Shown here in pieces: positions 25,133-33,749 of a DNA stretch of 64,000 nt. The notes beneath the pieces were generated by a model. The model saw only the letters and a list, made by a program, of their open reading frames with translations, ran no database searches and was not told the origin of the DNA. Source of the DNA: Candidatus Firestonebacteria bacterium RIFOXYD2_FULL_39_29. Its GTDB lineage: Bacteria; Oederibacteriota; D2-FULL-39-29. Within the stretch, counting starts at the first letter, position 1. Each line of letters starts with the position of its first letter. Where the stretch lies: NCBI GenBank assembly GCA_001778375.1, contig MFGV01000022.1, positions 1 to 64,000 of the forward strand, given 5' to 3'. The position numbers and the translations under genes were made by a program.

Positions 25133-25179
25133 TTGACTTTACTCAGTATATTGAGTAAAATTACTCAGTATATTGAGTT
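25133..25179 (+). promoter_or_regulatory. Promoter with two tandem operators for the DUF4143 ATPase
   Basis: TTGACT (25133-25138), 17 nt, TAAAAT (25156-25161). The palindrome TACTCAGTATATTGAGTA occupies the spacer (25140-25157), and a second copy ending in TT lies over the transcription start (25162-25179). They are 22 bp apart, about two helical turns. This predicts tight repression by a cooperative dimeric repressor not encoded next door. Confidence 0.8.
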
Positions 25180-25197
25180 AAATATGGAGGGCGTAAT

Positions 25198-26385
25198 ATG
25201 TATAAAAGAGCGGTAATCAAAGAGATAATTAAAAGGGTTAATGAGAAGAGACGGTTCATTCAGGTGTTGTCCGGACCGAGGCAAACGGGGAAAACTACTA
25301 TTGCGAAGCAAATTTCGGAAAGCATTGCGTTTCCGGCTTTTTATATTACGGCGGACGGACAAGGGGTCAGTGACAGCTCGTGGTTGATGCAGGAGTGGGA
25401 AATAATCAGGTCTAAACTTAATTCGAAAACTAAAAATATTCTTCTCATTATCGATGAAATACAAAAGATTGAAAACTGGTCGGAAACAGTTAAAAAAATG
25501 TGGGATGAAGATACGGTAAAAACCAGGGATATCAGGGTTATGCTTCTTGGCTCGTCAAGATTGCTTTTACATAAGGGGCTTACTGAAAGTCTTGCGGGTA
25601 GATTCGAAATAATACCGGTATTTCACTGGTCATATGGGGAAATGAAAGAAGCTTTTGGGTTTGGAATTAATGAGTATATATTTTTTGGCGGATATCCGGG
25701 CGGGGCGGATTTAATAAAGGATGAAGAACGCTGGTCACACTACGTCCGCGAGTCGCTCATTGAGACAACTGTAGCAAAAGATATTCTAATGCTGGAGCGT
25801 GTTAACAAGCCGGCGCTTCTAAAAAGATTATTTGAACTTGGTTGTTTATATTCAGGGCAGCCGCTTTCTTATCAGAAGATGCTGGGACAGCTTCAGGATG
25901 CGGGAAATACCACAACTCTCGCTCACTACCTTGAGCTTCTTGAATCGGCAGGACTGCTTATGGGAGTTCAAAAATATGCCGGCGAGAAAGTCAGGCAGAG
26001 AGGCTCGACGCCAAAACTTCAGGTTTTGAATACAGGGCTTATGGCAGCAATGCAAAAACAATCATTTAAAGAGGTGATGCAGGACTCTGAGTTTTGGGGA
26101 CATTTTGTAGAATCAAGTATCGGCGCTTCTCTTTCGAACGGAATAAAAGGAAAAAATATTGAACTCTTTTACTGGGCAAGTTCTCACGTCGAAGTGGATT
26201 TTGTGCTGGCGGGAAAGGGTAAAATCGTTGCCATAGAAGTTAAGAGCGGGAGAAAGAGAACTGCCTTACCCGGTCTGGAACAGTTTAATAAAGCCTTTAA
26301 ACCGTTAAAACTTCTGGTTGTAGGTACGGGCGGAATAGCTCTTGAGCAATTCCTTTTGACCCCTGCAGAAAAATGGCTCGAATGA
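25198..26385 (+). CDS. DUF4143-type AAA ATPase with PD-(D/E)XK-like C-terminus
   Basis: 395 residues. The N-terminal AAA_14 domain has Walker A GPRQTGKT (26-33) and Walker B ILLIIDEIQK, with LLLGSSRLLL as sensor region. The C-terminal DUF4143 domain ends in a restriction-endonuclease-like core: HVEVDFVL, then KIVAIEVKSG, giving E/D-x(n)-E-x-K. Proteins of this type are common in multiple copies in anaerobes and archaea; their role is unsettled. RBS GGAGG precedes the ATG at 25198. The tandem operators upstream suggest that expression is normally shut off. Confidence 0.85.
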   Translation: MYKRAVIKEIIKRVNEKRRFIQVLSGPRQTGKTTIAKQISESIAFPAFYITADGQGVSDSSWLMQEWEIIRSKLNSKTKNILLIIDEIQKIENWSETVKKMWDEDTVKTRDIRVMLLGSSRLLLHKGLTESLAGRFEIIPVFHWSYGEMKEAFGFGINEYIFFGGYPGGADLIKDEERWSHYVRESLIETTVAKDILMLERVNKPALLKRLFELGCLYSGQPLSYQKMLGQLQDAGNTTTLAHYLELLESAGLLMGVQKYAGEKVRQRGSTPKLQVLNTGLMAAMQKQSFKEVMQDSEFWGHFVESSIGASLSNGIKGKNIELFYWASSHVEVDFVLAGKGKIVAIEVKSGRKRTALPGLEQFNKAFKPLKLLVVGTGGIALEQFLLTPAEKWLE

Positions 26386-26446
26386 TTTTAAAAAGAACAA
26401 AAAGCAAGACAGTCTCTTTTCGCTTGTAAATAACAGTAAATACTTC

Positions 26447-26475
26447 TTGCTATTATTATTTGAAATATGTAAAAT
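26447..26475 (+). promoter_or_regulatory. Probable promoter of the secreted-protein/PorV pair
   Basis: TTGCTA (26447-26452), 17 nt, TAAAAT (26470-26475), leaving a leader of about 55 nt before the ATG at 26537. Confidence 0.5.
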
Positions 26476-26536
26476 AAGTTTAACATACTTCGCGAGAGAA
26501 AACATACTGACATTAGTGCGCGATAGGGGTGGAAAA

Positions 26537-27763
26537 ATGAAAAAATTATTGTTAATCCTCTTGTTTCCGGTTTTTATTTTTGCGGATTGGAGTCCGTCAG
26601 GACTTTCCGGAAGTACTATTAGTATGATAGCCATAGATCCTTCCAATAATAATATTGTTTATGCAGTTTCTAATTATTTATATAAAACATCAGATGCCGG
26701 TATTTCCTGGGTTCAGGTCGGGGGCGGGACAATATACTATGTTTATGACATAGAGATTAAGAGTGATGGTACAGTTTATGTGACTTGTCCGGGAGGTTTG
26801 TATAAAAGTGCTGACGGAGGTTTGACCTGGAGTTTGCTGAATGGAGCTTTAGCGGGTAGAATAGCTTTGACTTCAACAAATACAATAATTGCCACAAGTA
26901 ATTTATACTCTACTGTATTAATGATAAGTACTGATGGCGGATCTTTATGGGGGACAAAAGCTCTTCCTGATTCTTCGTACGACCTAAAATGCCATGGCAG
27001 CACTATATATGCTACGTATTTTCATATTTGTGCGAAGAGCACAGATATGGGGACAACATTTATAACTATTGGCAATGATTCAATGCCCGGGTTTCCTGCT
27101 CATCTTCATTATGGAAAAATGGCTTTTGCAGGGAATAATATATTTATAGCAAATTCGGAAGACATGGATGGGAGCAGCTTGGGTATCTATTTCTATGATG
27201 CCGGGTCGGGACTATGGTATGAAAGAAATACCGGTTTATTGAACCGGATGACCACATCTATCACTTATACGGAACAAAGCGAATTGTATGTCGGTACTAC
27301 CGGCGGCGGTGTTTTAAAATCTGTCAATAATGGGAGCTCCTGGACCCAGGAAATAACAGGTCTTACCGATTATAATATTAATGCTCTGGATAGTTGTGCT
27401 TCAGCAGTGTATGCCGGTACAAATTCCGGTATTTTCAAGCTGACTCTTTCCGGAACTACGCAATCCCAGGGGGCTAGTATTACTCTTAAACCTATAAATA
27501 ATGTATTTAATCCGGATAAAACGGAAACTTGCACAATAAATTGGTCTCTTACAGTTGACGCGACGGCAAGTTTGTATATATACAATCTTAAAGGTGAACT
27601 TGTCAATACATTTGTAAACGGGGATTCAAAAGTTGCAGGGTCTTATCAGAGTATTTGGGACGGGAAAGATTCTAACGGGAGTGTTGTTTCCAGCGGAATT
27701 TATCTTGTATATCTTAAAGCAGGCGGAAAAAGCACATGGAAAAAAATAGCTATAGTAAGATAA
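26537..27763 (+). CDS. Secreted BNR/sortilin-like repeat protein with FlgD-Ig C-terminal domain
   Basis: The start at 26537 gives MKKLLLILLFPVFIFADWSP, a clear signal peptide. Repeats of the BNR/photosystem-stability-factor type follow (LYKTSDAGISWVQV, LYKSADGGLTWSLL, VLKSVNNGSSWTQE), each an Asp/Gly-box blade of a beta-propeller. The last ~85 residues match the FlgD-Ig-like module found at the C-termini of exported proteins (LYIYNLKGELVNTF, SIWDGKDSNGSVVSSGIYLVYLKAG), which acts as a type IX-like sorting tail in several phyla. The gene overlaps the start of the PorV-like gene by 28 nt. It is probably exported to the cell surface. Confidence 0.85.
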   Translation: MKKLLLILLFPVFIFADWSPSGLSGSTISMIAIDPSNNNIVYAVSNYLYKTSDAGISWVQVGGGTIYYVYDIEIKSDGTVYVTCPGGLYKSADGGLTWSLLNGALAGRIALTSTNTIIATSNLYSTVLMISTDGGSLWGTKALPDSSYDLKCHGSTIYATYFHICAKSTDMGTTFITIGNDSMPGFPAHLHYGKMAFAGNNIFIANSEDMDGSSLGIYFYDAGSGLWYERNTGLLNRMTTSITYTEQSELYVGTTGGGVLKSVNNGSSWTQEITGLTDYNINALDSCASAVYAGTNSGIFKLTLSGTTQSQGASITLKPINNVFNPDKTETCTINWSLTVDATASLYIYNLKGELVNTFVNGDSKVAGSYQSIWDGKDSNGSVVSSGIYLVYLKAGGKSTWKKIAIVR

Positions 27764-28731
27764 TAACATTTTTGTTTTTATTGGCTGCGATCGGACAATG
27801 CGGTCTTACCTCCACAGGTCCGGTTCTCTTAAAAGAGAATTTTGGAGCAAGAGCGCAGGGTATGGGGGATGCTTATGTTGCGGAAGGAAAGGATGCGTTT
27901 GGCATGCAATACAATCCTGCTTTGCTTGCTTATGTCCCCGGAAGCACCATTTCTGCCTTGTATATGGGCGGGTTGGCAGATAACTACTCCGGTTTTATAG
28001 GTTATGTTCACGCGCCTAAATATGATTCATTTTTTGGAAAGTCAAAAGATCTGGTCTTCGGCGCGAGTCTTTCCACCTTGCAGGGCGGCAGTATGGAAGT
28101 TTTTGGTATTGACGGCACGACCACTGTGGTAAATTCGGAATCGGATTTTCTTTTAACTGTCTCCGCTGCTTTGAATTTGAATAGTCCTCTGTCTCTCGGT
28201 GTAACAGCGAAATACTTCAACTCAAGTCTGGTCGGACAATATTCCGGCAGTGCTTTGGCAGCTGATATAGGCGCGATTTATGATTTAGGCGTAATTCTTA
28301 ATGATCTCTTTGCGGGTGTTGCTCTGCAAAATATAGGGACAAACATCAGATATGTCAGCGCGGAAGAGCTGCTCCCGGTGTATTTAAGGTTTGGATTTGG
28401 TTACAAATATGTTTTTGAAGATAAAAGTACACTGGCTTCCGGTTTTGAAATTGACCGGATTTTTGGGGAAAGATTCTGCTTTAGCTTTGGAATAGAATAC
28501 CAGCTTCAAAGTGTATTTGTCAGGGCAGGGTATAAAGCAGGGTATGATCTCGGCGGTATTTCAATTGGGCTCGGGTATAAATATGACTCTTTTCAGGTTG
28601 ACTATGGCATTGGGTTTTCAGGTGAATTCAACGGCAGTTATGGAAAGATATCTTTGAGTTATGCTCTGGATACTATGGAACAAAACAAACCCCGCAAAAC
28701 AAAATATACTCCCAATAGAATATTAAAGTGA
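27736..28731 (+). CDS. PorV/PorQ-family outer-membrane beta-barrel protein
   Basis: 331 residues with a signal peptide (1-25) and the hallmark N-terminal FGARAQGMGDAYVAEGKDAFGMQYNPALLA of the PorV/PorQ (UPF0164) family, a FadL-like 14-strand barrel. PorV is the shuttle and attachment factor of type IX secretion in Bacteroidota, and relatives are common in other diderm candidate phyla next to FlgD-Ig cargo. It overlaps the cargo gene, so they are translationally coupled. The C-terminal tail (MEQNKPRKTKYTPNRILK) is basic and extends past the last strand. No other type IX gene is in this window. Confidence 0.85.
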   Translation: MEKNSYSKIITFLFLLAAIGQCGLTSTGPVLLKENFGARAQGMGDAYVAEGKDAFGMQYNPALLAYVPGSTISALYMGGLADNYSGFIGYVHAPKYDSFFGKSKDLVFGASLSTLQGGSMEVFGIDGTTTVVNSESDFLLTVSAALNLNSPLSLGVTAKYFNSSLVGQYSGSALAADIGAIYDLGVILNDLFAGVALQNIGTNIRYVSAEELLPVYLRFGFGYKYVFEDKSTLASGFEIDRIFGERFCFSFGIEYQLQSVFVRAGYKAGYDLGGISIGLGYKYDSFQVDYGIGFSGEFNGSYGKISLSYALDTMEQNKPRKTKYTPNRILK

Positions 28732-28740
28732 AACTCCACG

Positions 28741-28930
28741 CCTCTCACGGACGTGGCGTCTTCTTTACTGGGGCTATACGCCCAAGCCAAAGGAGTATCC
28801 TCCTTTGGAATCCTCTTGTGAGAGGAAACTATTCATTATATGCGGTTTTTTCATCCACGGGCTTATGCCAGTGGTTTTCAAAACCGCCTGCACAATAAAA
28901 ATAATAAGAAGTCAAGCAGATGAGTGTTTT
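28741..28930 (+). ncRNA. Candidate multibranch structured RNA after porV-like gene
   Basis: CCTCTCAC (28741-28748) can pair with GTGAGAGG (28818-28825). Enclosed are three hairpins: GACG-TGG-CGTC (28750-28760), GGGC-TATAC-GCCC (28771-28783) and a 9-bp stem CCAAAGGAG/CTCCTTTGG (28787-28808). Downstream, GCGGTTTT (28842-28849) can pair with AAAACCGC (28880-28887), and 28868-28898 matches the dispersed unit also at 42879 and 61051. An intrinsic terminator follows. It may be a 3' UTR structure, an independent RNA or a decayed repeat. No known family is recognised. Confidence 0.4.
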
Positions 28931-28934
28931 TTTA

Positions 28935-28971
28935 AAAAGGGACAGGTTCATAACGCCTGTTCCTTTTTTTT
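28935..28971 (+). terminator. Intrinsic terminator
   Basis: AAGGGACAGG pairs with CCTGTTCCTT around TTCATAACG, followed by a run of T. It would end transcription from the FlgD-Ig/PorV operon or the structured RNA before it. Confidence 0.85.
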
Positions 28972-29040
28972 ATATTTTGTCCGTGCAAGGTTTTTGTGGT
29001 ATAATTTATCTGTTACAAAAGAAAATCAAGGAGAAAATAG

Positions 29041-29493
29041 ATGAGCAATATTGCAACGTATGTGTTAGGGAATTTCTTTGATAAGATTACAATGCCTAAA
29101 AATATTAAAACGGGATTGATAACGGCGCTTACGGTTACAGTCATTAGTCAGTTGCTTATATTTTATGTGTTTGTAGCGGCGCGGGTTAATCCGGCGGACT
29201 CATATATAGAGGCGTTTACGGCTCTTTTTAACTGTTCGGATTGCGGGATTATTGCACTTTGGGAGATGCTTATTACTGCCATTGGGTTACTACTCCTTCA
29301 TTTTAAAGTTCTTGTTTTTATTCTAAGTATTTTGGTGCTTGCCGGTGGAATATTTATAATAAAGATTATCCCGGATGAGTGGTATGAAGTGGGTGATCTC
29401 TTTGCGCTGCTTCTTATAATAGGAGCGCAGGCAGGGATCATCGGACTTGCACTTTTTGAGATATTGCCGTATGTGATTGGGAATTATAACTGA
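29041..29493 (+). CDS. Hypothetical four-helix membrane protein
   Basis: 150 residues with hydrophobic helices at about 22-45, 62-78, 83-103 and 115-142. There are two adjacent Cys positions in the first loop (NCSDCGI). No known family. A promoter TATAAT lies at 29000-29005 and AAGGAG precedes the ATG, so initiation is conventional here. It stands alone between a terminator and a repeat. Confidence 0.6.
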   Translation: MSNIATYVLGNFFDKITMPKNIKTGLITALTVTVISQLLIFYVFVAARVNPADSYIEAFTALFNCSDCGIIALWEMLITAIGLLLLHFKVLVFILSILVLAGGIFIIKIIPDEWYEVGDLFALLLIIGAQAGIIGLALFEILPYVIGNYN

Positions 29494-29498
29494 AAAAC

Positions 29499-29652
29499 CG
29501 TTACACGTTGCAAGTTACTCACGGGAAAAGATGTTTAAAGGGGAATAGATATCATCTGTTGTATTAAATACCTGCAAGTTAGTTGTCAACTTCCGTCGAA
29601 TTTTGATTATATTTCTCTTACGTTAGCAACTTTGAAACGTATAACGTGCAAC
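29499..29652. repeat. CGTTACACGTTGCAAGTT inverted-repeat element
   Basis: The left arm 29499-29524 and the right arm from 29621 (CGTTAGCAACTTTGAAACGT and onward) are imperfect inverted repeats made of GTTGCA/CGTTA words, with ~95 nt between and no ORF. It has the same design as the GTTTATAAGGTT and ACTAAG elements but different words. Confidence 0.55.
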
Positions 29653-29660
29653 CTCTTCGT

Positions 29661-32219
29661 CTACTTCTTCAACTGGGGGATTACTGACAGGGCGAAATTG
29701 TTTTTTGGGTCTATTGAAAGGATTTTATTGCATATCTTCAGGGCTTCGTCTTTTCTGCCGGTTGAATAACAGACTTTTACAAGGTTGACATACCCTTCTA
29801 TGAATTTTGGATTTACCTCCACTGCTTTCAAAAACATCTTTTCACCCTGAGTTGTGTTGTTTAATTTCAAGTAGGCAATTCCCATGTTGTTATAGGCGTT
29901 CTCTCCTGCCGGGTTAATTTTTAAAGCTTCTGTGTAATATTGAATTGACTCCGAAGGTTTTCCGTTATTTATATAAAGGTTTGCAAAACCCATATAAAGT
30001 TCATATGAACCTCCAAAGGACAGCCCCTTTTTGTAAGCAGCTTCTGCTTCCGCTATTTTCCCGATCTTAATATAAGACATTCCGAGCCCGTTGTAATTTA
30101 CGGATTTTTCGTTAATAGAACTTATCCTTAAATAGGTATTTACCGCTTCGGCGGCATCTCCGGCGTTAAAACAGGCTCCTGCGTAGTTGTTCAAATATTG
30201 CAGTTCGTTTTTATCAAGAGAAACTGCTTTTTGATAGGCCAAAAGCGCGGATTTAAGGTTTCCTGTCCGTTCCAGGGCCACACCGTAATTATTCCATGCT
30301 TCGGGAGAGTGAGGATCAATCTCAACTGATTTTTTTGCTTTTTCAAAAGCATCAGAAGCGTTTCCGCTTTCCTGGCTGGATACCCCGAGCATATTCTGGA
30401 TCTGTTCATCATCTTCTCCGTACTTATTGGCCTCCTTAAAATGTTCTTCAGCTTCTTTTTGTTTACCGTGAACCTTAAGATATTCCCCGAAGAAGTAATG
30501 ATACTGCGCTATTATTCCTTTAACCATTGTATCTTTATAGATCTTATCATCGGAAATACCGCGAAAAGACAGCTCGGAATAATCAAATTCGTTTAATTTC
30601 CCGGTTTTCTTCATTACTTTGAAAAGGAGACCCGAGGGAAGTGCTTTGTATTCCCTGCTTAATACAGTATAGATATCTCTATGCAGGTGACTGCCTAATA
30701 CAAAGCATACAGGCTTTCCTGAAGTTAAAAGATAATTCTTAATATAATTCAAACGGTTCAAATAATCGGTTGCGGGTATTTTTTTTAAAGCAAAGTCGTT
30801 ATTCCTTAAGAGTAATCCGTAATCATCATAAATAATGTATTCCGGAGTTTTTTTCTCCACCATCGTAAGGTAGGTTGTGGAAAAAGCTGTGTTATCTCCG
30901 GCCACCAGAAGGATGCCCTGCTTTTCCGCGGATTTGAGGAGATTAATACCGTAATCATAAGCAAAAAAGTTTTTGCTCCGGTCGGAATAAAAATAATTTG
31001 AATAAGTACAAAACACCGTAAGACCGGTAAGACCGGCAAGTAAAGCGGTGTTCCAGAACTTCGGCAGTTTACAGTAGATCTCCGCTGTTCCAAATACGGC
31101 AAAAATGATCAGGACCATATAAGCAGGAACAAAGAAAACCTCAACCATGTATAAGTTAATAGCGTTCATAGTAAAATTACTCATTAAGGTTAAGCCGAAA
31201 ATCAGGAACAGGAAGATCAGGATAAATGCAAAAAAATAATCCTTTCTTTTTCTGTAAATATAAAACAGTCCCGGTATTGCCAGGAGACAGGGCAGGATAG
31301 TGAACTGGAGGGACATGTTTTTAAATAACCAGGCGGCTTGCCCTGAGAATATTTCAAAAGAACGCGTTTTTTCGCTTACCGTGCCGTATTGACCTCTGAA
31401 AATGTGATGAAACAGATTTGCAAAGTTGGAAGGATCTCCCCAGTTCATGGGTGGATCCGCTTTTGCCCGGATAAAAAGATAGAGATAAATAAACACAGCC
31501 GTTAATAAAGAAACAGCAAGGGTTGAACATATTGTTTTCAGGCTCTTTGCTTCTTGATCTTTTTTTAATTCTATATAATAGCAGCCAAAAAGAAGTAAAG
31601 CCACCGGCGCGAAAGTGTTATGGTTTGCGAGTCCGAGTCCCGAGATAATCCCGATCACTATAAAATTTCTTTTCTTAATAATTAATAAAAGAACGGCTAA
31701 TATAAGTAATACATTAAGCGTATAAAGTCCGCCTTTTGCTTGAACACTCTGGGACCAAAAGGTTCTGGAAAAAGCAAAAACAAGCACAAACAAAAGGGAA
31801 ATGATTTCAAAAATATGGTCTTTGTAATTTGCATGAAACAGTGTTTTTAAAGATTTCAGGAGTAAAAAAAGGACGGAACAGGCAATTGCTGCAAACAATC
31901 CGGCGAGAAGGTTTACCCTGAAAGCAATTCCGCCAACAGGGATAAAGGTCATAAGCTTTGATACAATTATGTAAAGCGGATATCCCGGCGGGTGCGGTAT
32001 ACCGAGAGTATAAGCCGCCGCTATTATCTCTCCGCTGTCGCCTACATAAATAGTAGGGCAAGCTGTAAGCAAAAAGAAGAATGAAGTCAAAATAAATATT
32101 AAAGGTGTTGCTTTTTTAAAAATATAGTGTAGCGTAAAAATGTGCTGTTCTACTTTTCCACTTGAGGCGGTACAATCAGTGGAATCCTGTAGTTCTGTAA
32201 TCGGTGGAATCTTTTTCAT
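29661..32219 (-). CDS. DUF2723 (TMEM260-like) membrane protein with C-terminal TPRs
   Basis: 852 residues. The N-terminal half is a GT-C-type multi-spanning domain with the DUF2723 motif VGDSGEIIAAAYTLGIPHPP followed by GYPLY; the acidic residues after the first helix are the expected catalytic/metal site. Eukaryotic relatives (TMEM260) are protein O-mannosyltransferases, so a protein or lipid glycosyltransferase acting on the outer face of the inner membrane is likely. About residue 570 onward holds six or more TPRs (AWNNYGVALERTGNLKSALL, AYNNMGIAYLKLNNTTQGEK), probably for substrate binding. TPR fusion to DUF2723 is common in uncultivated phyla. The acceptor is unknown. Confidence 0.88.
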   Translation of the reverse strand: MKKIPPITELQDSTDCTASSGKVEQHIFTLHYIFKKATPLIFILTSFFFLLTACPTIYVGDSGEIIAAAYTLGIPHPPGYPLYIIVSKLMTFIPVGGIAFRVNLLAGLFAAIACSVLFLLLKSLKTLFHANYKDHIFEIISLLFVLVFAFSRTFWSQSVQAKGGLYTLNVLLILAVLLLIIKKRNFIVIGIISGLGLANHNTFAPVALLLFGCYYIELKKDQEAKSLKTICSTLAVSLLTAVFIYLYLFIRAKADPPMNWGDPSNFANLFHHIFRGQYGTVSEKTRSFEIFSGQAAWLFKNMSLQFTILPCLLAIPGLFYIYRKRKDYFFAFILIFLFLIFGLTLMSNFTMNAINLYMVEVFFVPAYMVLIIFAVFGTAEIYCKLPKFWNTALLAGLTGLTVFCTYSNYFYSDRSKNFFAYDYGINLLKSAEKQGILLVAGDNTAFSTTYLTMVEKKTPEYIIYDDYGLLLRNNDFALKKIPATDYLNRLNYIKNYLLTSGKPVCFVLGSHLHRDIYTVLSREYKALPSGLLFKVMKKTGKLNEFDYSELSFRGISDDKIYKDTMVKGIIAQYHYFFGEYLKVHGKQKEAEEHFKEANKYGEDDEQIQNMLGVSSQESGNASDAFEKAKKSVEIDPHSPEAWNNYGVALERTGNLKSALLAYQKAVSLDKNELQYLNNYAGACFNAGDAAEAVNTYLRISSINEKSVNYNGLGMSYIKIGKIAEAEAAYKKGLSFGGSYELYMGFANLYINNGKPSESIQYYTEALKINPAGENAYNNMGIAYLKLNNTTQGEKMFLKAVEVNPKFIEGYVNLVKVCYSTGRKDEALKICNKILSIDPKNNFALSVIPQLKK

Positions 32220-32225
32220 TAGTAC

Positions 32226-32254
32226 AGTTTATTGAATTTACCTTGAAAAGTCAA
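32226..32254 (-). promoter_or_regulatory. Promoter of the DUF2723 gene (leaderless type)
   Basis: On the minus strand TTGACT (32254-32249), 17 nt, TAAACT (32231-32226), then 6 nt to the ATG at 32219. No Shine-Dalgarno sequence. The 32255-32423 stretch up to the divergent gene holds no ORF. Confidence 0.78.
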
Positions 32255-32423
32255 ACGTTTTTACCCTGAAAATCCATGCAATGTAAACAATTATTGATAG
32301 AATTCTGTCTAAAACTGGTATTGTTTTATCCGTCATTTGAATTGTTTAATTTAACAAAATGCTGACAAATTAATGATATATTTTCTCTTGCGTATGTGAC
32401 GGAATAAAATGGTATAATCTAAT

Positions 32424-32900
32424 ATGAGAATATTGAAAAGCATACTTAAAATCCCTGTACGTATAATCCTGTACATTGTGCTTGTTGTGTCTATTGTAGC
32501 TTTTCCCCCTCTGGCAAGAAAAATGCTTGCCGGACAGGAGGAGAATATCAATAAAATCCTTGTGTTAAAAGATAAAAAGCTGTTTGTTGAGGTTGCCGAT
32601 ACTGAGGAAAAAAGAATAGCAGGCTTAATGTTCAGAGAAAAGCTTGAGGGAAATTCCGGGATGCTGTTTGTTTTTGAAAAATCCGCAAAAACCTCATTTT
32701 GGATGTTTAATACTACTATTCCTTTATCCATTGCCTTCATAGATGAAAAGGGAATAATTCTCAATATAGAAGATATGAAACCAAAAGATTTGACCCCTGT
32801 TTCTTCCAAGTACAAAGTCCTCTACGCCTTAGAGGTGAATAAAGGTTGGTTTGAGGCAAATGATATTAAAATAGGGGATGTTGTAAAAGGGATCAAGTAA
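32424..32900 (+). CDS. DUF192 family protein with N-terminal membrane anchor
   Basis: 158 residues. An N-terminal hydrophobic helix (about 8-28) anchors or exports the rest. The DUF192 domain follows: VEVADTEEKRIAGLMFREKL, then GMLFVFEKSAKTSFWMFNTT and LSIAFIDEKGIILNIEDM. This small beta-barrel family is often periplasmic; its function is not established. TATAAT (32413-32418) lies 5 nt before the ATG and no Shine-Dalgarno sequence is visible, so this is another likely leaderless gene. Confidence 0.85.
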   Translation: MRILKSILKIPVRIILYIVLVVSIVAFPPLARKMLAGQEENINKILVLKDKKLFVEVADTEEKRIAGLMFREKLEGNSGMLFVFEKSAKTSFWMFNTTIPLSIAFIDEKGIILNIEDMKPKDLTPVSSKYKVLYALEVNKGWFEANDIKIGDVVKGIK

Positions 32901-33046
32901 TTAAGTCAATAAAAGTCTGTAAAAGTCCATAATGTCCATAAAAGTGAGTGCTGGTTGACAAAAGTTAAATTTAAATGTATTATTGATGTGTGTTAATTTA
33001 AAAAATGCTTTAAATATATGATAGATTTCATTAAAGGGGGTCGTTT

Positions 33047-33745
33047 ATGCCGGAAAACTTAAGTTTGTTTCAATCTTTGTTTAAGAATATTTGGGCGTTG
33101 CTTACAGTTCTGGTTCTTATTGGTCTTTCTTTCATATCTATATATTACATAGTAGAAAGATATTTAAGATATAAAGCTGCTAAGATAAATGTGAACATGT
33201 TTATTAATAAATTAAGAAGAACTCTCAGGAAGGACGGGAAATTTGATAAAACAGCTATTCCTCAGGCTATAGATGTCTGCAAAGAGACACCGAGTCCGGT
33301 TGCTTCTGTAGTGCGAGCCGCTCTAGCAAGATATCCTGCCACAAAAGAAGATACAGAAGAAGCAATGAAGAAAACTGCCCTTGAAGAAATTTCTAAACTG
33401 GAACAAAATATAGTGGTTATCGGAACTATCGGTAATGTTGCTCCCTTTATTGGTTTACTCGGCACGGTTATAGGTGTTACTCAGGCTTTTATGAAACTTT
33501 CCGATCAAGGCGGCGCAGGCGGGGTCGGGGTTGTCGGTCCCGGCATCGCTCAGGCCTTAATTGCAACCATTGTCGGGCTTTTTGTCGCTATCCCTTCTGT
33601 TGCCGCATATAATTATTTTGTAAAAAAAATAGATGATTTCACTACTGATATTACTATAAGCTCCATGGAAATTATCAGTCTTTTAACCGCGAAAGACATG
33701 GAACGCGTAAAATGGGAAGAGATGCTTAAAGAGGTAAGGAGGTAG
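33047..33745 (+). CDS. exbB: MotA/TolQ/ExbB proton-channel protein
   Basis: 232 residues, inner membrane. The first helix is at about 15-35, and the two long channel helices are in the C-terminal half (NVAPFIGLLGTVIGVTQAFM and GIAQALIATIVGLFVAIPSVAAYNYF), which carry the conserved GLLGTV and Pro/Thr positions of the ExbB/TolQ family. ExbB pentamers with ExbD dimers convert proton flow into force on a TonB- or TolA-type partner. RBS AAAGGGGG precedes the ATG. It is followed after 4 nt by exbD and then by an unusual third gene, so it is the first gene of an operon. Confidence 0.92.
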   Translation: MPENLSLFQSLFKNIWALLTVLVLIGLSFISIYYIVERYLRYKAAKINVNMFINKLRRTLRKDGKFDKTAIPQAIDVCKETPSPVASVVRAALARYPATKEDTEEAMKKTALEEISKLEQNIVVIGTIGNVAPFIGLLGTVIGVTQAFMKLSDQGGAGGVGVVGPGIAQALIATIVGLFVAIPSVAAYNYFVKKIDDFTTDITISSMEIISLLTAKDMERVKWEEMLKEVRR

Positions 33746-33749
33746 AGAC

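Noticed and set aside
28868-28887. tRNA-Sec anticodon arm (GTGGT-TTTCAAA-ACCGC would give anticodon UCA)
   Set aside because: The stem and loop fit, but no acceptor, D, variable or T arm can be found around any of the three copies, and the unit is dispersed and flanked by other repeats. Treated as a repeat.
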